Source of the DNA: Aphodosoma sp045126975
GTDB lineage: Bacteria > Bacteroidota > Bacteroidia > Bacteroidales > Paludibacteraceae
Direction of reading: 5' to 3'
NCBI GenBank assembly: GCA_045126975.1
Contig: JBGVPL010000042.1
Span: 97,941 to 161,940 of the forward strand
DNA length: 64,000 bases
Both the position numbers and the translations under genes were made by a program. Below, in pieces: positions 1 through 7,588 of the stretch (the first letter of the stretch is position 1; each line of letters begins with the position of its first letter). The notes beneath the pieces were generated by a model. It did no database searches. It was given only the letters and a program-made list of their open reading frames with translations, and was not told the origin of the DNA.

Positions 1-88
1 CTTGCGAGATAATTTTACCCGCAACTTTAGCTTCAGCATCACCTGAAATTTTGATGTTTAAACCTTTTTTTAATTTAATTGTTGTCAT
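1..88 (-). CDS. nqrA: Na+-translocating NADH:quinone reductase subunit A, N-terminal fragment
   Basis: The first 29 codons of a leftward gene cut by the window edge. The ATG is at 88-86 and the peptide begins MTTIKLKKGLNIKISGDAEA. The pattern IKLKKGL(D/N)I...G.AE is typical of the NqrA N-terminus; RnfC starts in a related way, so RnfC is the alternative. NqrA is the membrane-peripheral subunit of the sodium-pumping NADH dehydrogenase, normally first in an nqrABCDEF operon, which would lie to the left. The gene has its own candidate promoter (267-298) and a roughly 170-base structured leader. The call rests on a short peptide. Confidence 0.6.
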   Translation of the reverse strand, partial: MTTIKLKKGLNIKISGDAEAKVAGKIISQ

Positions 89-260
89 ATAACTGAAAGT
101 TAATATAATAATTTTGTTATATTTCAGACATATTTATAGTGAAACCGCACACAAACACCCTAACAAGAACCGTGTGGTTTTGTTAGGTAATTGTATGAAT
201 TTCAAAGTGTTATATATGGGATAGTTACCATTTAATACTACTTTGGTAGTATAAATTTCA
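89..260 (-). promoter_or_regulatory. Structured 5' leader of the nqrA-like gene
   Basis: No ORF. It holds two interleaved inverted repeats: AACCGCACAC (143-152) with GTGTGGTT (172-179), and CCTAACAA (159-166) with TTGTTAGG (180-187). Their order makes the two stems mutually exclusive or a pseudoknot. A third small hairpin, ATACTAC/GTAGTAT, lies near 235-252. This could be an attenuator or regulatory leader. No known riboswitch class was recognised. Confidence 0.35.
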
Positions 261-266
261 ATTTGG

Positions 267-298
267 CAAATTTACAACATTATTTTTTAATAACCAAC
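267..298 (-). promoter_or_regulatory. Bacteroidetes-type promoter for the nqrA-like gene
   Basis: Read leftward: -33 GTTG (298-295, one mismatch to TTTG), 20-base spacer, -7 TAAATTTG (274-267). It would start transcription near 260. Confidence 0.45.
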
Positions 299-334
299 AG
301 AATAGCAAAAAATTATAAAAAATCATGAAAAAGT

Positions 335-365
335 TTTGTTGAGTTGTGAATAATTGTTAACTTTG
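335..365 (+). promoter_or_regulatory. Bacteroidetes-type promoter for the DUF805 gene
   Basis: TTTG (335-338), 19-base spacer, TAACTTTG (358-365), an exact match to the Bacteroidetes consensus. A second TAACTTTG lies at 371-378. The coding start follows about 45 bases later. Confidence 0.6.
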
Positions 366-415
366 TCACGTAACTTTGGAAATAAAAATTAAATATAATC
401 TATAACTTTTAATTT

Positions 416-907
416 ATGATTAAGTATTATTTAGCGGCGTTTAAGAAATACGCCACATTTTCAGGTCGCGCTCGTCGCAAAGAGTTTTGGTATTTTACTC
501 TCATGAATTGGATTATTGGGTTTTGTTTAACATTGCCATTCATGTGCTCTTATTTCAATGTAATTTTTCAAGCTGTTTCTGGTACTGATACATTACCGAC
601 AGAAGATGAACTCTTTCTTACTACATTAGCAAACATGTCCCTTATTTCTATTATATTATACGCACTTGTTATAATATACCAAATAGCAGTGTTTATTCCA
701 ACATTGGCTCTTTGGGTTCGTCGCTTACATGATATAGGTAAAAGTGGTAAATTCTTGTTATTGATATTAGTATTATTTATACCACTTGTAAATATTCTTG
801 CATGCATTGTACTACCAATTTTATTTTTAGTTTGGGCATGTACTGATAGCCAAATAGGTGAAAACAAATATGGTGCTGACCCTAAAGCAGAAGAGAGAAT
901 GGCTTAA
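416..907 (+). CDS. DUF805 family inner-membrane protein
   Basis: 163 residues. The N-terminus MIKYYLAAFKKYATFSGRAR followed by RKEFW is the DUF805 (YhaH/YhaI-like) signature: Y..A..KY..F.GRA.R.E(Y/F)W. Three or four hydrophobic segments follow (about 30-50, 72-100, 115-140), and the conserved WVRRLHDIGKSG lies between membrane spans. The role of this small membrane family is not established. The gene stands alone, with a consensus promoter upstream and a terminator hairpin downstream, so it is probably monocistronic. Confidence 0.85.
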   Translation: MIKYYLAAFKKYATFSGRARRKEFWYFTLMNWIIGFCLTLPFMCSYFNVIFQAVSGTDTLPTEDELFLTTLANMSLISIILYALVIIYQIAVFIPTLALWVRRLHDIGKSGKFLLLILVLFIPLVNILACIVLPILFLVWACTDSQIGENKYGADPKAEERMA

Positions 908-934
908 TTGATTGCATTACTCTACAACTATTAT

Positions 935-979
935 ATAGCATTGGCATAATATTTCGTTGTGCTGATGCTATTTTTTTTG
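935..979 (+). terminator. Rho-independent terminator after the DUF805 gene
   Basis: ATAGCAT (935-941) pairs with ATGCTAT (964-970) around a loop of about 22 bases that contains further pairing, followed by eight or more T. Confidence 0.6.
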
Positions 980-1078
980 TGCCAAAGTTCGGAGTAAGAA
1001 AAATATGTTTTATTCAAAACGTTTTAATATTCAAATAATTTTACGTAATTTTGCATATTAGTAGAAAAATGATTTATT

Positions 1079-1816
1079 ATGAAAAAAATATTGTTTATAT
1101 TATTGTGTATCATAATAGTTGGTTGTTCTTCGAAGAAGGAGAATTTGTTTGATGTAGTGACGTATAATTGTGAGATAGAGAATAAGGATTTGAATTTACA
1201 ATTTGAATTTGATGGAGAAGTAGAATTGCCGTTAGAGAAGATGTGCGATTCCTATAAACTATTGCAAGACAGCATTATGTCTATTATGTTTGGTGACGAG
1301 TTTATAGGTTATTCGGCAAAAAAAGCATTAAAAGTGTATGCCGATTCCTCTTTTGTTGAATACGAAAAGGTATACGAAGAAATTTATGAAAATAATCCTC
1401 TTGAACCTATCGATACATTCAATTTTGAAACAAATATAAAAGGTAAGATTTTATTTTGTGATTCGAATGTATTGTCATATCAACGCGAGTTATACACATA
1501 CGCCGGTGGCGCACATGGTATGACTACAAAAATTAATTATGTTTTCGACATTAAGACAGGACGGATATTAACAGAAGAAGACATTTTTGGCAAGGGATTT
1601 GAACGCAGGGTAAGTAAATTACTCACTGAAAAAGCGAATATTTTGAGAGAGGAAGATAAATTGCCTGCAGAAGATGAATTTTATAATAATTGGAATATTG
1701 TGCCGAATGGCAATTTCGCTCTGACTGACAGTAGTGTGATTTATACTTTTAATCCTTATGAGATTGCGCCTTATTGTTATGGAATAATTAATATAGAATT
1801 AAAAATTGAGAATTAA
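1079..1816 (+). CDS. DUF3298 (RsiV-like) lipoprotein
   Basis: 245 residues. A lysine start (MKK), a hydrophobic stretch and the lipobox IIIVGC (Cys16) mark an exported lipoprotein. The second half carries the DUF3298 core, YTYAGGAHGMTTKINYVFDI..G, shared with RsiV/PdaC-like proteins; the N-terminal half fits the DUF4163 position. Close relatives are annotated as periplasmic DUF3298/DUF4163 proteins, and the activity here is unknown. A candidate -7 box TAATTTTG is at 1046-1053, without a clear -33 element. rnr starts 3 bases after the stop, so the two are probably co-transcribed. Confidence 0.75.
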   Translation: MKKILFILLCIIIVGCSSKKENLFDVVTYNCEIENKDLNLQFEFDGEVELPLEKMCDSYKLLQDSIMSIMFGDEFIGYSAKKALKVYADSSFVEYEKVYEEIYENNPLEPIDTFNFETNIKGKILFCDSNVLSYQRELYTYAGGAHGMTTKINYVFDIKTGRILTEEDIFGKGFERRVSKLLTEKANILREEDKLPAEDEFYNNWNIVPNGNFALTDSSVIYTFNPYEIAPYCYGIINIELKIEN

Positions 1817-1819
1817 GAT

Positions 1820-4021
1820 ATGGCAAAGGGAAATTTTACGAAAGAGGCTATAACACGTCAAGTGTTGAATTTTTTTAATGAGAATTCGACTAAGCCTTTT
1901 AATTACAAGCAAGTGTCGGCGGCTTTGGGATTGAAGAAGTCGGTGATGAAGGAGCGTGTGGTTGATGCTATGTTCGACCTTGAGGCTGCGGGTAAAATAC
2001 AACGCATAAGTGCGGGTAAATATAAAGCTAATATGCGTCGCCAGACGGTGACAGGTGTGCTTGACCGCGAGTCAGTGGCTAAAAAGACTTACCTAATACC
2101 AGACGATGGAGGCGAGCGAGTGTGGATTGCAGAACGCTCGATGGGATGTGCATTGAATGGTGATAGAGTGGAAGTTGTGCTGTTCCCTCGTCGTAAAGGC
2201 AAAGAACAAGAGGGCGAAGTGGTTGAAGTATTAGAACGTAAAAAGACTGAGTTTGTGGGTATTTTGGAAGTTAAGCCTACGTTTGCTTTCTTGAATATTG
2301 ACAAGAAATTATTGACTCACGATATGTTTATTCCGCTTGAGAAATTGAATGGTGGTAAGGATGGGCAACGCTGCGTGGGACGTATCGTGGAATGGGCAAG
2401 TAAAGAGAAAAATCCTATAGGTGAGATTGTTACGGTGTTAGGCGATGTGGGAGATAACGATGCTGAGATGCATGCTATTTTAGCTGAATTTGGTTTGCCA
2501 TATAGCTATCCTGCGGATGTGGAGGCAGCAGCAAATGAGATATCGGATAAGATTGAAGATGAGGAGATTGCACGTCGTGTAGATATGCGTGATGTGGTTA
2601 CCTTTACAATTGACCCTCGAGACGCTAAAGACTTTGATGATGCGTTGTCGATTAGGAAATTAGAGTCGGGGCTATGGGAGATTGGAGTGCATATTGCAGA
2701 TGTAACTCATTATGTAACACCTGATTCGATTATCGACAAAGAGGCTTATAAGCGTGCGACATCGGTATATTTGGTCGATAGAACTATACCTATGTTGCCT
2801 GAGCGTTTGTGTAACAACATTTGCTCTTTGCGTCCAAATGAAGATAAATTGGCTTTTTCTGTTGTTTTCCATGTTGATGAATTTGCCGAGGTGAAGGATT
2901 ATAAAATTTGTCGTACAGTTATAAATTCAAATAGACGATTTACTTACGAAGAGGCGCAAGAGATAATTGAATGTGGAATGAGGAATGAGGAGTTAGGAAT
3001 GAATAAACCCCTCAGTCCTTCGGACAGCTCCCCTAAGACAGGGGAGCAATATAATGCTGAGATATTGAAATTGAATGAGTTAGCAAAAATGTTGAGAGTT
3101 AAGCGTTTTGCTAAGGGAGCGATTGCGTTTGACAGAGTGGAAGTGAGATTTGAAATAGATGAAAAAGGCAAACCTTTGAGCGTATATTTCAAAGAGGCGA
3201 AAGAGGCAAATATGATGATTGAGGAGTTTATGTTGTTGGCTAATAAGACTGTAGCAATGCATATTGGTAAGCCAAAAGCAGTGAAAGGTGCAAAATCGAA
3301 ACCTAAGACGTTTGTTTATCGTGTGCATGATGTGCCTAATCCAGATAAATTGGAGAATTTCAGTACGTTCATCAAGCGTTTTGGCTATAAGTTGAAGACT
3401 ACTGGCAAGAGCGAAGTAGTATCAGCAGCAATCAATAATTTGCTTGACCAAGTGACAGGCAAACGAGAACAGAATTTGATTGAAACACTTGCTATTCGCT
3501 CGATGGCTAAAGCTACTTATACGACTGAAAATATTGGGCACTATGGTTTGGCGTTTGACTATTACACTCACTTTACTTCGCCTATTCGTCGCTATCCGGA
3601 TATGATGGTTCACAGATTGCTGACTCGATATTTATTTGAAGAGGGACATTCGGTGAATAAAAATGAATATGAAGAATATTGCGAGCATTCGTCAGATATG
3701 GAGCAGTTGGCTGCATCGGCAGAGAGGGCTTCGATTAAGTACAAACAAGTAGAATATATGAGTGAGCGACTCGGACAGGTGTATGACGGTGTGATTTCGG
3801 GAGTTACGGATTGGGGTATTTATGTGGAATTAAATGAAAATAAGTGTGAGGGTATGATTCCTATTCGTTGTTTGGACGATGACTATTATGAATTTGATGA
3901 GAAAAATTATTGTATTGTGGGGCGTCATACAGGCAAGCGTTATCAGTTGGGCGATGAATTGACTGTGAAAGTTGCCAAGGCTGATTTGGTGAAAAAACAG
4001 TTGGATTTTGTATTGGTTTAA
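1820..4021 (+). CDS. rnr: Ribonuclease R (RNB-family 3'-5' exoribonuclease)
   Basis: 733 residues in the family order: N-terminal winged helix (about 5-70), cold-shock domains (about 80-230), RNB catalytic domain (about 255-590) and a C-terminal S1 domain (about 640-730). The catalytic signature TIDPRDAKDFDDALSI with its metal-binding aspartates is present, as is HFTSPIRRYPDMMVHRLL. RNase R degrades structured mRNA and rRNA in the cytoplasm. Residues about 385-412 do not resemble the family: they are encoded by a dispersed intergenic repeat inserted in frame between EEAQEIIE and AEILKLNELAKMLR. The rest of the domain is intact, so the protein may still work with an extra loop. Confidence 0.95.
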   Translation: MAKGNFTKEAITRQVLNFFNENSTKPFNYKQVSAALGLKKSVMKERVVDAMFDLEAAGKIQRISAGKYKANMRRQTVTGVLDRESVAKKTYLIPDDGGERVWIAERSMGCALNGDRVEVVLFPRRKGKEQEGEVVEVLERKKTEFVGILEVKPTFAFLNIDKKLLTHDMFIPLEKLNGGKDGQRCVGRIVEWASKEKNPIGEIVTVLGDVGDNDAEMHAILAEFGLPYSYPADVEAAANEISDKIEDEEIARRVDMRDVVTFTIDPRDAKDFDDALSIRKLESGLWEIGVHIADVTHYVTPDSIIDKEAYKRATSVYLVDRTIPMLPERLCNNICSLRPNEDKLAFSVVFHVDEFAEVKDYKICRTVINSNRRFTYEEAQEIIECGMRNEELGMNKPLSPSDSSPKTGEQYNAEILKLNELAKMLRVKRFAKGAIAFDRVEVRFEIDEKGKPLSVYFKEAKEANMMIEEFMLLANKTVAMHIGKPKAVKGAKSKPKTFVYRVHDVPNPDKLENFSTFIKRFGYKLKTTGKSEVVSAAINNLLDQVTGKREQNLIETLAIRSMAKATYTTENIGHYGLAFDYYTHFTSPIRRYPDMMVHRLLTRYLFEEGHSVNKNEYEEYCEHSSDMEQLAASAERASIKYKQVEYMSERLGQVYDGVISGVTDWGIYVELNENKCEGMIPIRCLDDDYYEFDEKNYCIVGRHTGKRYQLGDELTVKVAKADLVKKQLDFVLV
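2975..3055 (+). repeat. Dispersed repeat inserted in frame inside rnr
   Basis: A GGAATGAGGAATGAGG micro-word tract followed by the C-rich palindromic unit: hairpin GTCC-ttc-GGAC, then CTCCCCT-aagac-AGGGGAG. The same C-rich unit is intergenic near 17520, 51810 and 52470. The GGAATGAGG words recur at 42600-42632. Its length keeps the rnr frame. Confidence 0.85.
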
Positions 4022-4056
4022 TGCTTATAAAAAACAAATTTATAAAAAGATAATAT

Positions 4057-4542
4057 ATGAAAAATTCTAAACTCTTAGCTCTCAATTCTCAACTTGTCAA
4101 GGAGAGAGCTGAACAAGCAAAAGCCTATTTTCAAGATGGATATAACTGCTCGCAAGCTGTGTTTATGGCGTATGCCGATTTATTTGATATGGATGTGGAA
4201 TTGGCATCGAAGTTAGCATCGAGTTTTGGTGGTGGTATGGGTCGCTTGCGCGAAGTGTGTGGCACTTGTACGGGTATGTTTATGGTGGCTTCGTTGGCGA
4301 TACCTGCAGATAACAAAGATGCTGAGGCAAAAAAGACAAATTATGCTTTAGTTCAGCAACTTGCAGAAGATTTTCGTAAAGAAAACGGTTCGATTATATG
4401 TCGCGAATTGCTTGGTTTAGACCATAAAAAAGATGAGCCTACGCCATCGGCTCGCACTCAGGAGTACTACAAAAAACGTCCTTGTGGAGAATTGGTGTAT
4501 TTAGCAGCTGAAATTTTAGGAAAAAGATTGATGGAAATATAA
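4057..4542 (+). CDS. C_GCAxxG_C_C family redox protein
   Basis: 161 residues. It shows the cysteine pattern of the C_GCAxxG_C_C family: GYNCSQAVF near residue 28, CGTCTG near 68, then a single C at about 110 and 146 (IICREL, RPCGELV). The glycine-rich SFGGGMGRLREVCG is characteristic. These small proteins are predicted to bind metal or act in redox chemistry; the exact role is unknown. The first 15 or so residues (KNSKLLALNSQLVKE) come from AATTCTCAAC-like micro-words and probably are not ancestral. A later initiation site is possible, but no better ATG precedes ERAEQAK. Confidence 0.8.
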   Translation: MKNSKLLALNSQLVKERAEQAKAYFQDGYNCSQAVFMAYADLFDMDVELASKLASSFGGGMGRLREVCGTCTGMFMVASLAIPADNKDAEAKKTNYALVQQLAEDFRKENGSIICRELLGLDHKKDEPTPSARTQEYYKKRPCGELVYLAAEILGKRLMEI

Positions 4543-4613
4543 AAAGACAAAATAACATAAGAACATAAAATATTAATTATAAATAATTTATGTTTTTTAT
4601 GTTCTTATGTCTT
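4543..4613 (+). repeat. Intercistronic inverted repeat (AAGACA/TGTCTT family) before dtd
   Basis: Left arm words AAGACA, TAACA and TAAGAACATAA pair with the right arm TTATGTTCTTATGTCTT. The right arm ends about 12 bases before the dtd ATG. Same family as the elements at 21811, 26014, 26862 and 29920. Confidence 0.75.
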
Positions 4614-4625
4614 ATAAATAAATAT

Positions 4626-5078
4626 ATGCGATTAGTTATTCAAAGAGTGACACACGCTTCGGTTACGATTGAAGGTGTATTAAAATCGAAAATAGGAAAG
4701 GGATTATTGATATTGGTCGGCATTGAAGATGCTGATACTGACGCAGATATAAATTGGCTAGCACAGAAAGTAGTGAACCTTCGTATTTTTAATGATGAGA
4801 ATGGTGTGATGAATCGTTCAGTAATTGATACCGACGGTGAAATATTGATTGTCAGTCAGTTTACATTGCATGCAATGACTGCAAAAGGAAATCGTCCAAG
4901 TTATATACGTGCTTCGAAACCTGATTTTGCAATACCTATGTATGAGAAATTCTGTACAAAAGTAACTGAATTATTAGGTAAACAAGTTGGTACAGGCGAA
5001 TTTGGGGCAGATATGAAGGTGGAATTGTTGAATGATGGACCTGTTACGATATTGATGGATTCGCAGCGTCGCGAGTAA
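4626..5078 (+). CDS. dtd: D-aminoacyl-tRNA deacylase
   Basis: 150 residues starting MRLVIQRVTHASVTIEG, the canonical DTD start and usual length; the in-frame ATG at 4590 lies within the repeat hairpin and is not used here. Both active-site motifs are present: SQFTL (about residue 78) and the Gly-cisPro loop NDGPVT (about 137). The enzyme hydrolyses D-amino acids from mischarged tRNA in the cytoplasm. deoC follows after a 90-base gap. In many Bacteroides genomes dtd and deoC sit beside uvrC and apt; here those genes lie about 30 kb away. Confidence 0.93.
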   Translation: MRLVIQRVTHASVTIEGVLKSKIGKGLLILVGIEDADTDADINWLAQKVVNLRIFNDENGVMNRSVIDTDGEILIVSQFTLHAMTAKGNRPSYIRASKPDFAIPMYEKFCTKVTELLGKQVGTGEFGADMKVELLNDGPVTILMDSQRRE

Positions 5079-5169
5079 TAATAATTAAAATACAAAAAAG
5101 AAAAAATAATAATAACGAGCAAAGCGAATAAGTCTTATATCTCGTGTCTCGTATCTAAATTTCTACAAT

Positions 5170-6051
5170 ATGGAAAAATTAAATCAACTTTACAACGAGT
5201 ATGACTTCAACTTCACAGATGAGAGTGTAGCTGAAGCAGTGAAAGAAATTCTTGCAAAAAACTTCGACAAATACAACAATGTTGAAGTATGGAAACAATG
5301 TTTTAACCAAATCGACCTTACGTCGCTTAATAGCACTGATACAGAAGATAAAATCGGTGGTATGATGGAGCGAGTTAATGAATTTAAAGAAAAATATCCT
5401 GAAATGCCAAATGTGGCTGCAGTGTGCGTTTATCCTGCATTGGTGCCTGTTACAAAAGCTACGCTTGAAGCTGAAGGTGTTAATATTGCTGCAGTGTCGG
5501 CATGTTTTCCATCATCACAAACATTTATTGAAGCAAAAGTAGCGGAAGTTGCATTGACAGCTGCTGCTGGTGCTAATGAAATTGATGTGGTGATTTCGGT
5601 TGGTAAATTCTTTAGCGGTTTCCATACTGAAGTGTATGACGAATTGCGTGAAATTAAGGATGCTTGTCATGGAGCACACTTGAAAGTGATTCTTGAAAGT
5701 GGACTTTTGCACAATACAAAAGAGATTAAACAAGCATCGTTATTGGCTATGGCAGCAGGAGCAGATTTTATTAAAACATCAACAGGCAAAACAGAACGTT
5801 CGGCTACATTAGAGGCGGCATACGTTATGTGCCAAGCAATTAAAGAATATTACGAAAAAACAGGTATTAAAGTAGGTTTCAAACCTGCTGGAGGTATTTC
5901 GACAACTAAAGAGGCTGTTGAATATTATACTATTGTACGTACAATACTTGGCGAAGAGTGGATGACTAACGAGTTGTTCCGTTTCGGTGCAAGTCGCTTG
6001 GCAAACAACTTGCTTACAAGCATTTATGGTACTGAAGTGAAATATTTTTAA
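5170..6051 (+). CDS. deoC: Deoxyribose-phosphate aldolase
   Basis: 293 residues. Class I aldolase motifs are clear: EIDVVISVGKF, the Schiff-base lysine in ADFIKTSTGK (about residue 199) and the phosphate loop GFKPAGGIST. It splits 2-deoxyribose-5-phosphate to glyceraldehyde-3-phosphate and acetaldehyde in deoxynucleoside catabolism. The leader before the ATG ends ...CTCGTATCTAAATTTCT, a relative of the TACTCG leader words found before tpiA, metG and others. Confidence 0.94.
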   Translation: MEKLNQLYNEYDFNFTDESVAEAVKEILAKNFDKYNNVEVWKQCFNQIDLTSLNSTDTEDKIGGMMERVNEFKEKYPEMPNVAAVCVYPALVPVTKATLEAEGVNIAAVSACFPSSQTFIEAKVAEVALTAAAGANEIDVVISVGKFFSGFHTEVYDELREIKDACHGAHLKVILESGLLHNTKEIKQASLLAMAAGADFIKTSTGKTERSATLEAAYVMCQAIKEYYEKTGIKVGFKPAGGISTTKEAVEYYTIVRTILGEEWMTNELFRFGASRLANNLLTSIYGTEVKYF

Positions 6052-6107
6052 AATAGTACAAAGTAATAAGTAGAAAGTAGAAAGACAATACTACTATTTA
6101 ATTTGTT

Positions 6108-6476
6108 ATGAAGTACCTCCCTACGATATTGGTTTGTACCCTTGTGTTGATACTTTCGGTTATCAATACAGGGGTATTGCCTAAAACGGATGTGCCAAGT
6201 GCGGATAAGATAGTGCATACTATTATGTATTTTGGTATAACTCTGATACTTATGCTCAATCAGACTCGTTATTTGCGTGAGGTGATTAGCCGTAAACAAA
6301 TGTGGTTTACTTTTTTATTTTCGGTTAGTTTTGGAACTTTAATGGAGGTAATACAGCATTTTTTACCTTGGCGTTCAGGCTCGATATATGATTTTATAGC
6401 AAATACGATTGGTGTGATAATAGCTATTGTAGTTATGCTAATTGCCACTCATTATTATAAATCTAAACATGAATAA
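6108..6476 (+). CDS. VanZ-like membrane protein
   Basis: 122 residues with four hydrophobic segments. VanZ-like features are DKIVHTIMYFG near residue 35 and TLMEVIQHFLPWRSGSIYDFIANTIG near 82-108. The family is associated with teicoplanin resistance in enterococci, but in Bacteroidales it is a common membrane protein of unknown role. Its last codons overlap the dprA start (ATGAATAA, 8 bases), suggesting translational coupling. Confidence 0.85.
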   Translation: MKYLPTILVCTLVLILSVINTGVLPKTDVPSADKIVHTIMYFGITLILMLNQTRYLREVISRKQMWFTFLFSVSFGTLMEVIQHFLPWRSGSIYDFIANTIGVIIAIVVMLIATHYYKSKHE

Positions 6477-7575
6477 TAATTTGTTATACGATATTGCTTT
6501 GACTCAATTATTTATGGTGGGTCCACGCACTGCACGAGCTTTGATAGAGCATCTTGGTTCGGCAGAGGCAGTATTCAAGGAATCGCCAGATGTATTGCGT
6601 ACAATTGGTGGAGTTGGAACATATATTTCGGATGAAGGATATAGGCAAGAGGCTTTACGCCGAGCATCAGCAGAAATAGAGTTTATTACAAAAAATAAAA
6701 TCAAAGCAATTTCTTTTGGTTCAGACGACTACCCTACCCGACTTGCACAATGTGGTGATGCACCTCAAATTCTTTATCAATATGGGAATTGCAATCTTAA
6801 TGCACAAAAATTTGTTGCCATAATCGGTACTCGCAACGCTACGAAATATGGTAGAGATTTAACAAACGAGCTTGTTAAAACACTAGCCACGTCCAATCCC
6901 GACACCGTAATTATTAGTGGATTGGCATACGGAATCGATATTGCAGCACATAAGGCAGCACTCGAATATGGATTGCCTACGATAGGTGTTGTAGCTCATG
7001 GACTTGACAGAATATACCCACATGTGCATCGTCAGTATGCATCACAAATGATACAATCGGGAGGAGCAATAGTAACAGAATATCTCTCTAAAACAACGCC
7101 TGACCCACAGAATTTTGTACAACGTAATCGTATAGTAGCAGGTATGTGTGATGTAGCAGTGATAGTAGAATCGGCAATAAAAGGAGGGTCGTTGATAACA
7201 GCAAATATTGCTAATGATTATAATCGTGATGTGATGGCATTTCCTGGTCGAATAGGAGATAAAACATCAGAAGGATGCAATAAACTAATTCGTCAACATA
7301 AGGCAGAGATAATTACCTCTGCAGAAGATTTGATAAATTTAATGGGATGGTCTGCACCCGAAAAAAATGCAGTCCAACAATCGTTATTTGATGATTTAAC
7401 TCCAGAACAACAGGCTGTTATTGATTTATTAAAAACAGAACCGTTACACATAAATATAATAAGTACAAACTTGGTGATGTCAATACAAAAAACATCGGCA
7501 CTATTGACAGAAATGGTTTTCGATGAATTAATTGACCAAATGCCAGGAGACGTTTATACAATTCATAATTCATAA
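6469..7575 (+). CDS. dprA: DNA-processing protein DprA
   Basis: 368 residues from the ATG at 6469, which overlaps the vanZ stop. An N-terminal helix-hairpin-helix-like region (about 5-60) precedes the Rossmann-like core: FVAIIGTRNATKYGR, IISGLAYGIDIAAH, GLDRIYPHVHR, NFVQRNRIVAG and SAIKGGSLITA. A C-terminal winged helix (about 305-365) completes the family layout. DprA loads RecA on incoming single-stranded DNA during transformation. The final residues TIHNS are encoded by an ATTCATAATTCATAA micro-word repeat that also supplies the stop, so the original C-terminus may have been slightly different. Confidence 0.95.
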   Translation: MNNNLLYDIALTQLFMVGPRTARALIEHLGSAEAVFKESPDVLRTIGGVGTYISDEGYRQEALRRASAEIEFITKNKIKAISFGSDDYPTRLAQCGDAPQILYQYGNCNLNAQKFVAIIGTRNATKYGRDLTNELVKTLATSNPDTVIISGLAYGIDIAAHKAALEYGLPTIGVVAHGLDRIYPHVHRQYASQMIQSGGAIVTEYLSKTTPDPQNFVQRNRIVAGMCDVAVIVESAIKGGSLITANIANDYNRDVMAFPGRIGDKTSEGCNKLIRQHKAEIITSAEDLINLMGWSAPEKNAVQQSLFDDLTPEQQAVIDLLKTEPLHINIISTNLVMSIQKTSALLTEMVFDELIDQMPGDVYTIHNS

Positions 7576-7588
7576 TTTTCAATTCTCA

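Noticed and set aside
4590..4625. Upstream ATG extending dtd by 12 codons
   Set aside because: The extension is translated hairpin repeat; the family start MRLVIQRV is at 4626.
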